From NCBI RefSeq assembly GCF_025370935.1, contig NC_133493.1:9487163-9551162 (forward strand): DNA of 64,000 bases, written 5' to 3'. A program made the position numbers and the translations under genes. How positions within the stretch are numbered: position 1 is the stretch's first letter; each line of letters opens with the position of its first letter. Positions 30,231 to 42,549 of this stretch are shown one piece after another. Source of the DNA: Choristoneura fumiferana. Its lineage: Eukaryota; Arthropoda; Insecta; Lepidoptera; Tortricidae. The notes below the pieces were generated by a model. The model did no database searches. It was given only the letters and a program-made list of their open reading frames with translations, and was not told where the DNA came from.

Positions 30231-30706
30231 TATTTATACTTTGACTGTTGCCCAGTAGATTTTACTGAGTTTAAACTGAGCAGCTTTCGATTGAAGGACA
30301 AATTATTTTTGCACCGGGGTCCTAGGTTATCCAGCAACAAATGTGCAAGTTTCCAAAAAAACTTAATTTCACAAAAAATATAGGAAAATTTAAGAAACGG
30401 AAAGTTTCAATCCCCGTGCAAAATTGTAAAAAGTTACCTCCTCCCTCCCTTAGAGATTCTAAAAACCTTGCCAAATGTAAAGCAACCAAACCAGTCCTAA
30501 GTCTATGACTTGACTTGCTTGATCGATCAGTCCTGGACTCGAAACCGAAACTCGAATGAATCAGCCAGTAATTCCAATAAATACCTACAATTCATACTTT
30601 CTACATATCAACTTGCCCCGCCCCCCCCCTCCACGGGCCATCGGTTGGCGACGCCCTTGCTGTCAAGAATGCACTACTTTCTAGGAAGAGTAACAGTTGC
30701 GTAGTA
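30231..30706. other. No gene recognised
   Basis: Contains a CCCCGCCCCCCCCCTCC run at 30615-30631. No exon-like frame. Confidence 0.4.
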
Positions 30707-30840
30707 CAGTCAACGTCATAATTAAGTGATCATTTCTGTACCTTGTCGCTTTCAGTCGTTACACAATTTCATATGGCTTTTCAAACATGACGTTAAAGTA
30801 AAAAGTTACAAAAGTGATCACTTATTTATGACGTTGACTG
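30707..30840. mobile_element. TA-flanked hairpin MITE, CAGTCAACGTCATAA ends
   Basis: CAGTCAACGTCATAATTAAG is mirrored by CTTATTTATGACGTTGACTG, with TA on both sides and AAGTGATCA inner arms. 134 bp. Confidence 0.8.
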
Positions 30841-30842
30841 TA

Positions 30843-32222
30843 CACAGATCATTTTTTTAGGCAAGTTAAACTTCGAGAGCACTTTAACTGTAATATACGG
30901 ACAACATCTTGTCAGCCATGAGACATAACTGTCCGAACCATAAACCCAATGATTTATCCGATCGCGAATAATAGTTTTCTCAGAAAAACAGTTTTCGGGT
31001 CTCGGGTAATGTTGCTTGGTGAGGCATTGTGCCGCGGACACACATGTGCCGGCGAAATTACCTGAAAATAGCAGCGGTATTTTCTGATAGATTCAGAGCG
31101 GTCTTAGGACATGTCTGGATCCTTGGGAACCACAGAATTTGGGACCCCGTTCGTAGGTAATAAATGGTGAAAAAAAAATCGTATCCTTACTATGGTATCG
31201 TATATTATAAGTTCAAAATCAAAATTGTTTATTGCAATTATAATTATTGGTATTTGTTCGTTTGTTACACTTTTACGTTTAAAAGTGGAGTGGATAATAT
31301 GGAGTTAATTTGGAACCCCAAAAAAGACTAATTACTTATACAATTTTCCACGGTAAAAATTATCCTATGTCCTTTATAGAATCTCAAACTATATTCATAC
31401 CAAATAGTTGCTGCCCTGAACTTTGACTGCAAAGGATTCGTTTCTCGCGCGCCCACGAGAACTATGCAATGTTTGGGATAAAAACTATCCTATATGTCCT
31501 TCTCAGGATCAGTTTACTTTTAAGAGTAAAAGCGGAACAAACAAACAAAGCAACTAACATACACTCATTCTGGTTGCCCGCGACTTTACCTGCCAAGAAT
31601 ATTTCCGGGATAAAAGCTATCTTATGTCCTTCTTAGGTTCAAAAATCACAAACTATCTGAATCATCGATTTGGTATTCTTAATCGATGACTTTAGACGAG
31701 AATGTGTAACAGTCCATTTTTTATTATTTGCATTTATAATATGAGTTAGTATTATTGACATATGTGTGGCACAGACTTATTCTGCTCGGCAGATCAATTT
31801 TACGGTGGTAGTATGGAGGTCTTCGGTTTACGGCCGCCCTTAGCACGTCGCTCGATGGCCTCCGGGGATGGCCACGAAACAAGCGGAAACAATATGTTTA
31901 GAATTCAGTTTCTGAAAGGTGCTAACTGAACCTTATTACTATACTGTACACAACACATATTGACTGGAAACGTGACCAGAGGCCTTATTGTCTTACACAC
32001 TTGGAATCACAATCGTTTTCACCACTTCTTTCTGTCACACGGTATTAGACGAGAGTAGAAAGAGATGGTGAATGCGATCGGAAACGCTAGTTAATACGGC
32101 CTCTGACTGAACCAATTCTAACCAACTCGATCATAGGCTACTGTTTCGTAGTAGAATTATTGAGATTGCAAATATTGCAATAGTGAGAATACAAATCAGT
32201 ATAATACCGTAATAAGTAGGTA
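30843..32222. other. No gene recognised; degraded LINE-tail words
   Basis: GGGATAAAAACTATCCTATA and CGCGACTTTACCTGCC (31470-31620) recall the ACTAGC-type LINE tail in repeated short pieces. No exon-like frame. Confidence 0.35.
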
Positions 32223-32363
32223 CAGTCAAGGAATTTAATTCATGGGCCACCATGGAACCTTTTCAAAGGAAAAGTCATTACGACTTTCCTTGTTAATTAA
32301 TGCGATGTCACTATGCCGTTTACTGTGAAAGGGTTCCATGGTGGCCAATGAATTACTTGACCG
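32223..32363. mobile_element. TA-flanked hairpin MITE, CAGTCAAGGAATTTAATTC ends
   Basis: CAGTCAAGGAATTTAATTCA is mirrored by TGAATTACTTGACCG, with GGCCACCATGGAACCTTTTC inner arms. TA on both sides; 141 bp. Confidence 0.75.
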
Positions 32364-32365
32364 TA

Positions 32366-34088
32366 CTCAGGCCCCTCTTCCCCACTGGGCACACTGGGCA
32401 CGTGCCCAGGGCCCCGCGATGAATTGGGACCCAACAAGAGACGTGTCCTACGGCTGGTACGATGATGATGATGAAGGGAATCCCTTAGCTCAAAACACAA
32501 ACAACACGCTAACTTCGAGGCCCCACTCTAAGCTACTGGCAGTACTTACAAAGATGGTGTCGCTTTATGACACCAATCTTCGGCGATATGTAATCGAGCT
32601 TACGTTGTCCGACCACACAGTTCTGATACTTATATTTATAGCCGTAGAGGCTGTTACGGCGTGTTATTAGGTTGATATATTCCTTGATTGAATGATGTAA
32701 TTAGGGAGGTCTTAATGGCTTTGCTGAAATGGTAATTAGACAGGAAATGTAATTTTGGATTATTTGATCTTGAGAATATAATATTTACTGTATGTAGATA
32801 TTGATATACTAGTTTTACTCGCGGCTTCGCACGCGTAAATCATGGGATACAGGATTTGCATTGAAATTACGGGATTTTACAAAATTGCCGTGGGAATTAC
32901 ACAATTGAAAATCACCAAGTAGAAAATACTAGTTTTTTTTGTTAATTCCAGCGATCAAAGCTCTCGCATGGGCCTGGGCTGCTTCATTTGTAAACATTAT
33001 TGTCGATCTACTTTTAAAAGTGTAGCCTTTACAGAAACCACTTGTCTTACGTAATACGTGTAAAGAAAATCTACATAGTAACTTAGCTGCTCAGAATACA
33101 GAATGTACCAGAAGCCGCGTTAAAACTGCGTGCTGTGGCAAGCGTCGTCATCATGATTAGGGTTGTAACGGAGGCCTTCTTAGCGGAGGCGGAGGCGGAT
33201 GCGAAGGCGACGCGTTTCGCCTCCGCGGATGCGAAGGTGAAAGTAGATGTGCAAAAAATAGCAGTTCATGTTTTATTGAACTCAAAAATCTCAATTGCAA
33301 ATAGCTTGTTGTCAATTCTTTTATTTAAATTATGTAGACAACCAACCTCTTGTGTTATCTATGTACAATTGTAGATCTACATTAATTTTATGACTGTAGG
33401 ACTACCTAACATTAATCTTTTATTTAAAAGCCCAACATTATTTATCTAAATAATAATAATACTCATCGAGATTAATACAAAATAATTGTTTGGATTGTTT
33501 AGTTATTTTCAATACTAACGAATATAGTCATCCTTCCGCTTCCGGTTATTCGTCTATAATAGATATTTTTACCCAAAAGTAGGTTACATTAATTTTTCAA
33601 AGAGATACATATGTTGTTCCTCTTTTTAGGGTTCCGTAGACGAAATGGCAGGGCTATCTTTGGAAAGGTCTTTTAAAACTTTAAAGTGCAAATTTTCATT
33701 AAAATCGAGCGTCTAGCTCTTCGATCAACAATACGTACCATCGAAGGTCTAGCTGCTTCTAGCTAGAGCGTCGAGTTACTTCTATGCTAAGAAGTTTCTG
33801 GTTTATTCCGTATTCTAAGTTCAACAACTGTATACTGCTTTTGTCATACGTTCTCACAGCTTGTTGTTTGTTTTCAGTGTTAGTTACATATTTGCATCGC
33901 ACTACTACTTAAGTTTCTGTTTGCAAAAGACACTGCCTTTGCTTGGCTTTCGTGGAGTACCATTACCTTGCTTCCTTTGGTTACGCTGTATTTTTTTTTT
34001 CATTTTTAAATTACTTTAAAACACAAGATTTAATGATGATTTGATTTAATTACTTATTGCGTTGCTGCTAGAGCTATATTTACACATG
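32366..34088. other. No gene recognised; scattered repeats
   Basis: 32380-32482 resembles a GAT-tailed retroelement end. 32810-32860 is an ACTAGTTTTACTCGCGGCTT LINE tail. 33160-33235 is GC-rich with two CGGATGCGAAGG units and may be one end of a hAT-type MITE. The 79-codon frame over it (33135-33374) is alanine-rich because of those repeats. Confidence 0.4.
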
Positions 34089-34090
34089 TA

Positions 34091-34311
34091 CAGTTGAACA
34101 AATTGTATCATGACCCAGGCTGGAACCTTTTAATAATACAATACAATACAATACACAGACTCTTTATTGTACACCAGACATACAGAAAACAGATACACAG
34201 AGAAAAAAAAATCAATTTCACTATTGATTTTCTTGACAAAAGTAGAGATGTCAACATGACATTAGTAGCACAAAGGTTCCACCTTGGGTCATGATTCAAT
34301 TTGTTCGACTG
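34091..34311. mobile_element. TA-flanked hairpin MITE with a LINE tail inside
   Basis: CAGTTGAACAAATTGTATCA is mirrored by TGATTCAATTTGTTCGACTG, with TA on both sides. CATGACCC.GG and AAAGGTTCCA form inner arms. An antisense (TATTG)n LINE tail (34133-34175) sits inside. Confidence 0.75.
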
Positions 34312-34734
34312 TACTCGTAAGCATCAAGTATAAGGTCAACCCAACCATTGGAACTGTTTTTTTTTGTGTAGGTAAAATTTTACAAATTAATTTTGATCAA
34401 GTTATCCACTACTTTTACGATAACCGCTGTCTGGAGTAAAGAGTTCTTGAAAGGTATACTTTTTTTTGCATTAGAAAAAGGGTAAACAATCTTGACGAGT
34501 CTTTTTACCCGACTGCAAGGAGAGGTATTGTTTTCCGCGCGTATCTTGTTATTGAATAACGTTTAAAAAAAATCAGTAACTATTAGGTACTTACCATACC
34601 AAAAGCATGTAAATGATCATTTATGTCCTTGCTAATGTTACATATTGGCTGTAACTTATTTATCAAGTGTTTTCAATAAAAAGACACGTCAAGATCGCTT
34701 ACCTTCTTACTAATGCTAAAGAAAACGTAGTATA

Positions 34735-35258
34735 GTGTAGGACGCCCTCCGGCCAGCTGGAGTGACAATCTGCGAAAGGCTGCTGGTAGAAGCTGGATGC
34801 GTGTAGCCAAAAACAGTACCCTTGGTGTAAGTTTTCGGTTACAAAATACGTCTCGATCGCGTTTGCGTTAAAATCTCAATTTGTATGGAAACACGAACAT
34901 CGCAAACGTTCCGCTAGAAGCGCTGTGCCCTTAGTGTAAGTTTTCTGTTACAAAATACGTCACGATCGCATTCGCGTTAAAATCTCAATTTGTATGGAAA
35001 CACGAACATCGCAAACGTTCCGCTAGAGGCGTTCTTCGTGTTTCCATATAAATTGAAATTTTAACGCGAACGCGATCGAGACGTATTTTGTAACGAAAAA
35101 TTACACTAAGGGCACTGTTCGTGTTTCATACAAATTGAGATATAACGCGAACGCGATCGAGACGTATTTTGTAACCGAAAACTTACACTAAGGGTACCTA
35201 CAGGGCGCAAGTCTATGTCCAGCAGTGAACTGCTATATGCCGATGATGATGATTACGC
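34735..35258 (+). mobile_element. RTE-type LINE 3' end split by a MITE
   Basis: GRPPASWSDNLRKAAGRSWM is coded at 34738-34797. After the insertion, the 3' part resumes with CAAGTCTATGTCCAGCAGTG and a GATGATGATGATTA end (35208-35258). Confidence 0.8.
34816..35197. mobile_element. Double (self-nested) MITE with GTACCCTTGGTGTAAG ends
   Basis: The outer ends GTACCCTTGGTGTAAGTTTT and AAAACTTACACTAAGGGTAC are inverted. A second pair (CCCTTAGTGTAAGTTTTCTG at about 34929 and AAAATTACACTAAGGGC at about 35098) lies inside, so one copy appears to have jumped into another. The single-unit version is at 39613-39804. Confidence 0.8.
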
Positions 35259-35541
35259 ACTACTTTTGATAAAGTAAGTCAAAATTAACCTGCCCGATTT
35301 GACACAAACAAAAAAAACAATCAGAGCAAGCTAAATAAAAGCTTGTAAAAGGCATGCTCATTTTCTTTAATGCAGTTGGTTAGAAACAACTGTCCGTTTA
35401 TTTACAAAACACTATTATGAAATTATCTTTCCTCCTTTCTCTTGGAATCCTTAGTCAGACATTAATTATATAGAATAACATTCAGAGTTTAAAACAGTGA
35501 GTTGTGGAAATGTTTTCTCGGTATTCCTAATTACATAGGTA

Positions 35542-35697
35542 CCATCAGCCAAATAAGTTGTCTATCAATTTTGAAACAAGTTCCCATCAATTTAATATGT
35601 CGCTAAAGTTGAACTTTCAAGTTGACAGACATTATTGTTTTATGACATGCAAACGATTATCCGCTTTAGGGTGGTAGACCACATATTTGGCTGATGG
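35542..35697. mobile_element. TA-flanked hairpin MITE, CCATCAGCCAAATA ends
   Basis: CCATCAGCCAAATAAGTTGT is mirrored by CATATTTGGCTGATGG, with TA on both sides; 156 bp. Confidence 0.75.
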
Positions 35698-35739
35698 TAC
35701 ACTGCGTCAACAACGTAGTACGAGTAGTTAGTAAAAAAA

Positions 35740-35892
35740 TACTGGCACTTGAGTAATCCCATCTTAGGCCTCTAGGTTGGCAACGCATCTGCAATACCCT
35801 TGGTGTTGCAGATGTTTATGGGCGGTGGTTATCTTACCATGGAGACCCACTTGCTCGTTTTCCATCTAGACGAATAAAAAAAGAAAAAAAAA
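35740..35892 (+). mobile_element. LINE 3' tail R1, copy f
   Basis: ACTGGCACTTGAGTAATCCC through GTTGGCAACGCATCTGCAAT to CGAATAAAAAAAGAAAAAAA, with small deletions. Confidence 0.8.
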
Positions 35893-36156
35893 CTGCGACC
35901 TGTAGAGAACAACAGAAAGACATACGAAATCGTTATTTTCCAAGCTGAAACGGATGCGCTTCGTTTGTTCGGTCGACAACCCCACTAGTTGAGGAAAGTG
36001 TATCATAATCAATTTAATAGTGATGTTCAGTTAACTGCCTATAGATATTGCAGGTTGTACAATACTCGTACACCAACGTAGCGCCATAAAGTTCATTGTC
36101 CTAAATAAATTCTGTCACCGCTGTCTTCTTGTGTTACGTCACGGCATGCCGCGGGC

Positions 36157-36328
36157 GGGGTGACTCTTTCCCGGCCTGGATAATACCAACATGGAAATAC
36201 CGACCCAATTTTTCGTGTACACGCCCATAGAAGCTCGCATGTCAGTTTCTATGGACGTGTAGGTACACAGAAAACACGGTCGGTATTTCCATGTCGGTAT
36301 TATCCGGGCCGGGAAAGAGTGTCACCCC
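36157..36328. mobile_element. Hairpin MITE with GGGGTGACTCTTTCCCGGCC ends
   Basis: GGGGTGACTCTTTCCCGGCC is mirrored by GGCCGGGAAAGAGTGTCACC, and GGAAATACCGACC by GGTCGGTATTTCC. GCGGGC occurs on both sides, off by one base, so the target duplication is unclear. 172 bp. Confidence 0.8.
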
Positions 36329-37204
36329 TGCGGGCGCATCTAACAACATCCGGCACGACACGCATCCGACATCAATGGAACTCTAGCTGAAAATAAAACA
36401 TTATTTTACTTACATGCGTGATGTGGGTTTTTTTTTCTTGCAGTGTTGCCGTTTTAGCGGCAGTAATCGCATAGTGACACTAGTCACGTAGTAACTGTCA
36501 TGTAATGTCATATCAGTTTGGCGAGTGGATTAAGACAGTAAGAAAATGTATGTAATACCTACGAGAAATAATAGTAGATTGTTCAACAAGCATCTAAAAC
36601 AAGCCATAATGACACGAGATGTTTAGCCACCCGAGCAGAGCGAGGGTGGATATAGATCGATTGGCATTATGGTTGTTTAGTCTCGAGTTAAAAACTCTAC
36701 TTTTCACTTTGAATGCGAGGAAAAAAAACAATGTTCTGTTCAAGATTACAGGATCACCTTTTAAAAACGTACGCTCGACTAATGGACAGGCCATCTGTTC
36801 AAAATACAAATAGCAAAAAATTGTTTTGCACGGTTTTTTCTTTTCTTTTATTGTTTATGAAGTGACGTTTTAAAAGCTTGCATATTTAGCCAACTGTTTC
36901 AAAGTTGAAAACTATTTTAAAACTAATTGGACTAGGCATAATAAAATGAATTAATCCTTATTATAATTTCATAATTCATAATAAGTATATTTTTGCACAG
37001 TTGTCATTTTGAGGTCATTTCCACGCCCTAAAAATCCGCCATTCACAAACACCGTGTTGGCTGTTTAGGGGTTTCCATCGTAAATTTAAAAAAAAAAACT
37101 TTAATCCCTAGAGATTAAAAAGGAGCTTTAGTCCCGATATGCAGAGACTAAAGTAACATTTTAAGAGCATGAGAAGTGAAAATAATATAAAATAACTATA
37201 AGTT
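36329..37204. other. No gene recognised
   Basis: AT-rich; the overlapping 64- and 71-codon frames at 36594-36813 lie on opposite strands with no domain. Confidence 0.4.
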
Positions 37205-37860
37205 ATTTGGGAATTTAAAAAAAACGAGCCTACTGTTTTCTCAAAGGACCGGCAACGCATCGTAACTAGGGTTGCCATACGTCAGGATTTGTCCGGACAT
37301 GTCCGGATTTTTGACGTTGGCCAGGATTGCGACCGGAAATATCAAGTGTCCGGATTTTTAGAAATGACTTTAATTACACCGTATTTTATGAGTAGGTAGG
37401 TAGGACATAGGATAAATTACAGCTAAAGAGATCTCAATCAATTTATTTGCGTAAAACTAGTTACATTCTTATTTTGTTATTTGGTTTTGCACACCCTAAC
37501 GCAAGTACGACTTAGAATTATGTACTATTATTTTTTTCCATTGTGGCACGAAATTTGATCATACATTTGTATGGATAATTTTCGTATGACAATGGAAGTG
37601 TCGTGGCGCAGCGCCACGCCGGCACGTCCTATACGTACGTGCACGTACAATACGTCAAATCTCTGCTACAAGGAATGTCCAGACTTATAAGGTGATGTCA
37701 GGATTTTTGTCAGGACTTTTCTTTTTTTCATATGGCAACCCTATCCGTAACTCAACCCATGGGCGTGGGCACGGGCATGGGTGTCCATGGGCGGCGGTGA
37801 TTGCTTTCCATCAAATGACTCGCCTGCTCGTTTTCCTCCTATCATATAAAAAGGTAACGC
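37205..37860 (+). mobile_element. Second LINE 3' tail type, split by a MITE
   Basis: ACTGTTTTCTCAAAGGACCG and GCAACGCATC precede the insertion. CCGTAACTCAACCCATGG and TGTCCATGGGCGGCGGTGAT, then CGTTTTCCTCCTATCATATA follow it. A related copy is at 63355-63530. Confidence 0.65.
37268..37743. mobile_element. TIR element with AGGGTTGCCATA ends
   Basis: AGGGTTGCCATACGTCAGGA is mirrored by CATATGGCAACCCT; subterminal GTCCGGA and GTCAGGA words repeat. Flanks share ATC(C)GTAACT, suggesting an 8-10 bp target duplication, compatible with a hAT-type element. Confidence 0.6.
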
Positions 37861-39612
37861 AGGTATAGGGAATTTTGGGTAAACTGGAAGAGACTTTATG
37901 AGATAATTTTGACTTTGTACATCTGTTTCTTAACACGTAATGTGTTTTATGAACAATAAAAAGCTCTATATACAATATAAAACCGTACATTTTTTTCCAC
38001 TATTTGTGAGATATATTTGATTTAGGAAAGGCAACGGACTCTAAGTCCAAGCAGAGTAGATACTGATACTGATGGTTAAAAAAAACGTCCATTTCCCACG
38101 AAACTACGAGACCTGCAAATCCTGCAATGCAACTTTTTGCTTATCTGCAGACACTTTAAAAGGAAAAATAAAATATTCACGTATAAGAGGCGAATATGCA
38201 AGCTGAAGGCTGGAAGACGCCCGCTTAACTCCACAAGTTGGCTGGATGAGGATTTTCCCTAGACGAAAACGTTTTCATGTTAACAGTTTATTGCACACGC
38301 TGAGATGAGAAATATGCAAATATCTTTTTCACCTCAGCAGCTCAAACAGGCAGGTTTCGCTATTAAAAATCAGTGAGCAAAATCGCATTTTGCTCACTCC
38401 GTGAGACAAAGTAACTTGTTAATTTTTTTTTTTATATGTTGAGGATATTGTTGGGTCTACTCACTGAATTCCAAATTTGAACTTCACTTTGATCTGTCAC
38501 TTTTACTTCAACGCGAAAAAAGCGAGAGATAGGATCAAATGTGTTGATTACAATCTTAAATAAAAAAATTATGGTATTCAAAATGTATTGATACCTAATA
38601 AATTACATAACAACGAAATATTTCCAAAATGTAACTTTAATAAAAGTAGGTATGCAACCTCGTTGCACGAAAGCCGCTTCTCTTGTTTTTTTTTTATAAA
38701 AGAGTTCCGCATACTGCCTCTACAGTTGGAATAAATATTTGTCAAATTGAATGAATTTGTAACAAATCTATTTATGTTTATGTAATAGAAATCTTAATAA
38801 AATCATATTTAAAGGTTCAATAACATTTATAATAAATTATACGTTTATTGTTCAACCTTTTTAATGACCGAAAGATGAGGTTTTTATTTTACACGTATTT
38901 TTAAGTTCAAATTACAATGCATGTTATGAGTATGAGATTTGGATTGTACCTACTAGACACTTTTTCGTTCCGAATTCAAAACCTCTCTACTTACAGCTTT
39001 TGAACAATGTTTGGCTTATCTTAACTTTCTGGTGACTTTTTAAAGTTGTAATCGCGACTGTACGTGTCATTTTAGAGTGAGGGTTTTAAATGTGATTATT
39101 ATATTTGTTTCCTAATAATCGGATTATTTATATATTTTCTAAATAGTTTGTTTTGTAAATGGAACTTTGCAATCATCCGGGATAAAAACTATCCTACATC
39201 CTTCCCAGATTCTTAAACTAAGTATATCTTTCCAAACCTACTTACCCAATTTCATCTAAATCGGTTATGGCTTAATCGCGAAGAGATAGGTAACAGACAG
39301 ACAGTCACTTTCACATTTATAATATTAATGAGGATGAAATATGGAATAATATAATATTTTTGGCCTTTAACCATGGTTTTGCTCGCGTGAACCCGGCAGT
39401 TCAATTGAAATTTCGTGACATTGTTAAATTCCCACGGGACTTTCCCATAATTAATATCATGGCCTTCAGTGTTTAATGATTCCTTTCCCTCCAAATCGAA
39501 ATGCCTCACATAGTTTATGGATGACCTCTGGAATGCTCGATAGTACGAATTTGTTAATTGTTTGAGCTTTTTCCTGGCATGAAACGATCGGAAGAATGCA
39601 CATTAACTACCT
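37861..39612. other. No gene recognised; one degraded LINE tail
   Basis: AT-rich. 39177-39330 carries GGGATAAAAACTATCCTACA to TTTCACATTTATAATATTAA, a decayed ACTAGC-type LINE tail. Confidence 0.4.
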
Positions 39613-39804
39613 GTGCCCTTAGTGTAAGTTTTCGGTTACAAAATACGTCTCGATCGCGTTCGCGTTAAAATCTCAATTTGTATGGAAACACGAACAGCGC
39701 CTCTAGCGGAACGTTTGCGATGTTCGTGTTTCCATACAAATTGAGATTTTACGCGATCGCGATCGAGACGTATTTTTTAACCGAAAACTTTACACTAGGG
39801 GTAC
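39613..39804. mobile_element. MITE, single unit of the 34816 family
   Basis: CCCTTAGTGTAAGTTTTCGG through AAAATACGTCTCGATCGCG is mirrored by CGCGATCGAGACGTATTTTT through AAAACTTTACACTAGGGG. 192 bp with an inner CGAACATCGCAAACG-type pair. Confidence 0.8.
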
Positions 39805-40385
39805 TGCAGAGAACGTTTAAGTCGTCGTCGTCAAGTCAAAGTGAAAATATGTAGGTTCTCGATATGGATTTGAATATTATATTACATCTGTTTGTTAAAA
39901 TTCTCACCTGTTGGTACATACATTTATTTCAGCGAAATACCTTATCCACTTTATTTCCAGGCGTCTTCTTTATCCACTTTAGTCATAATGTTGTCACTCC
40001 GCGAGTAAGTAGTCGCTCTAATTTATCTGCAGCCGAGAGCAATGTTAATTTGCAAGAACAAAAATGGCCGTAGAAAAGGGAACGCGGAAATGGCGCGAAA
40101 ATTTCATCAAAACAAAGTTTAATGTCGCCTAATTAGGGATACAGAGGCTTATTTGTCAAAATTAGAAGGAATAATTAATACGGCAAGTTGGCAAGTTCAG
40201 TACTTAGCGTTTGAAATACTAGATTAATTCCGTGAATTTCTGTGAGTTTCCGTGTAATTTGGTCGTCGGCGCTGTCTTCAATTTAATTTAGGTGGGGTCA
40301 AGCATTTGATAAGGTAAAGATTAAGTATGACTTTAATAATACCTACGAAAGGTAATTTCACTACAATTAATTTGATTTATGAGAG
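39805..40385. other. No gene recognised
   Basis: A 69-codon frame at 39864-40073 has no recognised domain. Confidence 0.4.
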
Positions 40386-40755
40386 AACTAGCTTTTGCCC
40401 GCGGCTTCGCACGCGTGGAATTCGGTTACGGCGCGCTGTTCCCTCGGGAACTGTGCATTTTTCCGGGACAAAAAGTAGCCTATGTCACTCTCTGACCCAG
40501 AAACTATCTTTTCATCACACTTGCTCGTCAATGATGTTATTCCATGCCTGTATACTAAAGGACAATGGCCTCAATTGTTCCCGCAGGAACTATGGATTTA
40601 CGTATAGTTTTTCTTCCCAAGGGAGTTATAACTTTAGTTTTAAAAAGTTAGTAGGTACGTCATTTTGGACTAAAGAGGTAGCAAGTCAGCCAACGTTTTA
40701 TTTACATCTTTAAAACTTAGCTAGCTTTACCACGCTTCATGAAACTTCGTTATTA

Positions 40756-41025
40756 CAAGCTTTTATTTAGTTTCACCTGTCCCGTTGTCTGTCTGATTGA
40801 CTTGAAATTTGGAATACTTATGTAAATCGCGTGACAATACAATAATCTAGTAGTGACATCCTGGTAGTCCAGCCAGGATCGTCTCCGTAGGACGAAACTT
40901 TTCAACGGTTAATAGCATCGACTTGAAATTTGGTATGCAAATGTAGTTTGGGTGACAATGCAAGTACCTACAGTCAACAAAAAGTACAGTCAGCAAAAAA
41001 ATCTTGAATTAAAAATGAAATTTTT
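40756..41025 (+). repeat. Dispersed repeat related to 7405-7700
   Basis: TTTAGTTTCACCTGTCCCGT, ACTTGAAATTTGGAATACTT and AGTACAGTCAGCAAAAAA match the copy at 7405. Confidence 0.6.
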
Positions 41026-41191
41026 ATGGTTAGGTTATCATTATATTTTAAATTTATATCAAATTGTTTTGCAATAATTTTAGTAAATATTTTTTAGCAC
41101 GTTGAATCAATCTGTCCGTAAGACCATTTGAATTCTAAACTATACAGTTCTTAGCATTATCTATGGTAGACGACTCGAAAAAAGGGCCATT

Positions 41192-41322
41192 CAGGGTGCT
41201 ACTACGAAATTCGAAAATCGAAGTTCATATCGTTTTCCTGACACAAATATTATTTAATACGAGTGTGAGGGACGGTAGGTACGATACGAACTTCGATTTT
41301 CGAATTTTGTAGTAGCCCCCTG
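41192..41322. mobile_element. CAGGG hairpin MITE, copy 3 (diverged)
   Basis: CAGGGTGCTACTACGAAATT is mirrored by AATTTTGTAGTAGCCCCCTG. The 3-bp flanks (ATT and TAT) do not match, unlike copies 1 and 2. Confidence 0.75.
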
Positions 41323-41640
41323 TATTGGCGGGTAGCTATTATTATATTCAGTTGATTTCTTAGCGCCTTTCTTTTGCCGACCTATGAAGTGTTTGGACAC
41401 AAAATAATTTAATTTTTTGCATTATTTGCTCGCAACGTGATGAAAATCATTGTGTATCACGGGCCGTAAGGGGATTACAAACTCTAGTCATTAAAATTAT
41501 TAGACTCTCGTTAGGAATCCCCTTCTTCCGCCCCTTAATGCACAATGTACTATTACGCCAAAAATCACGTTAATCCGTCGCTCCGTTTCGACGTGGAAGA
41601 TGGACAAACATAGAAACACACACGCTTTCACATTTATAAT

Positions 41641-42540
41641 ATTTAAGAATTACAATCAACGAATTTATTTAAAGTGACACTAAAATTGTTAAGTCGCACT
41701 ATAACCAAACGTAATAATATCACAGCTCATTCAAAACCCATTTTCTTTTTAATTTCGTCACCAGGCGCCTTCCAGGCCCGGCCAAAAGTCACGTCCTTAC
41801 CTTCGAAATTCGAAATGTGCCCTCGCGCGTCGCATATTCATTTCATTTTTCTTTGTGTCATTCGAAATCTGTTTTTTGCAAGCCGACTTTTCTAAATTGG
41901 AATGTTTTGAATTGCTGAAATCCGGCCACAGGTGCGTTCAAAGGATTTCCTTAATAAACCATTTCCCGATAAAAAATGTAAGCGAACGCATTAACTTATT
42001 TGGGTGAGGCACGATTTTGTGAATACAAAATAAGGGAATGTAAATTGTTGTTGTGTCGCGATCCGAGTTGATAGATAGATGTTCGCGGCGCGGAGTGTAT
42101 TCGAAACGTCTTTTAATTCACCTTGAGGATTCGCATTATAATTTGAAAATAAAGCTAAACGCACATTACCTAATCTAAGTTTTTTTTTTTATAAACTAGC
42201 ATTGCGCTAAAAAAAAAGCCTATTTTCGTATTAATTGTCTACCCAGAACATTCCACAAACCCTTTTGAATACCTAAACAGCCGCTTCACGCGTAAAACAA
42301 AAGATGTTTATTCCCTTACATCCGCACCCTTCGTGCGCCATCATTAAGGGTGTCGCAAAAACACATTAAGCGGCAAATTTAAGTGTTTTTCAACACCACT
42401 AATTACTTACTTCACCTAACTGCTTCCCGGATTAGCCCGTATAATGTCTGAGGTGTTTTTACGGTCCGGTTTTTCTCCGAGGTTCTTTATCGAAGTTCGT
42501 TTACCTATCCCGTCGGATTGGTTATTTTTAGGGTATCGTT
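41641..42540. other. No gene recognised
   Basis: No exon, RNA gene or clear repeat seen. Confidence 0.4.
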
Positions 42541-42549
42541 AATGTTCTG

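Larger units (their letters stand above)
40386..41640 (+). mobile_element. ACTAGC-type LINE tail, apparently split over 1 kb
   Basis: The first part 40386-40512 (ACTAGCTTTTGCCCGCGGCT to CCCAGAAACTATC) and the last part 41565-41640 (GCCAAAAATCACGTTAATCC to TTTCACATTTATAATATTTA) are consecutive in the copy at 5208. The 1-kb between holds other repeats (40756-41025 and 41192-41322), so later insertions are likely. Confidence 0.5.

Noticed and set aside
33135..33374. 79-codon alanine-rich frame
   Set aside because: Created by repeated GGAGGCGGATGCGAAGG-like words, probably a MITE end.
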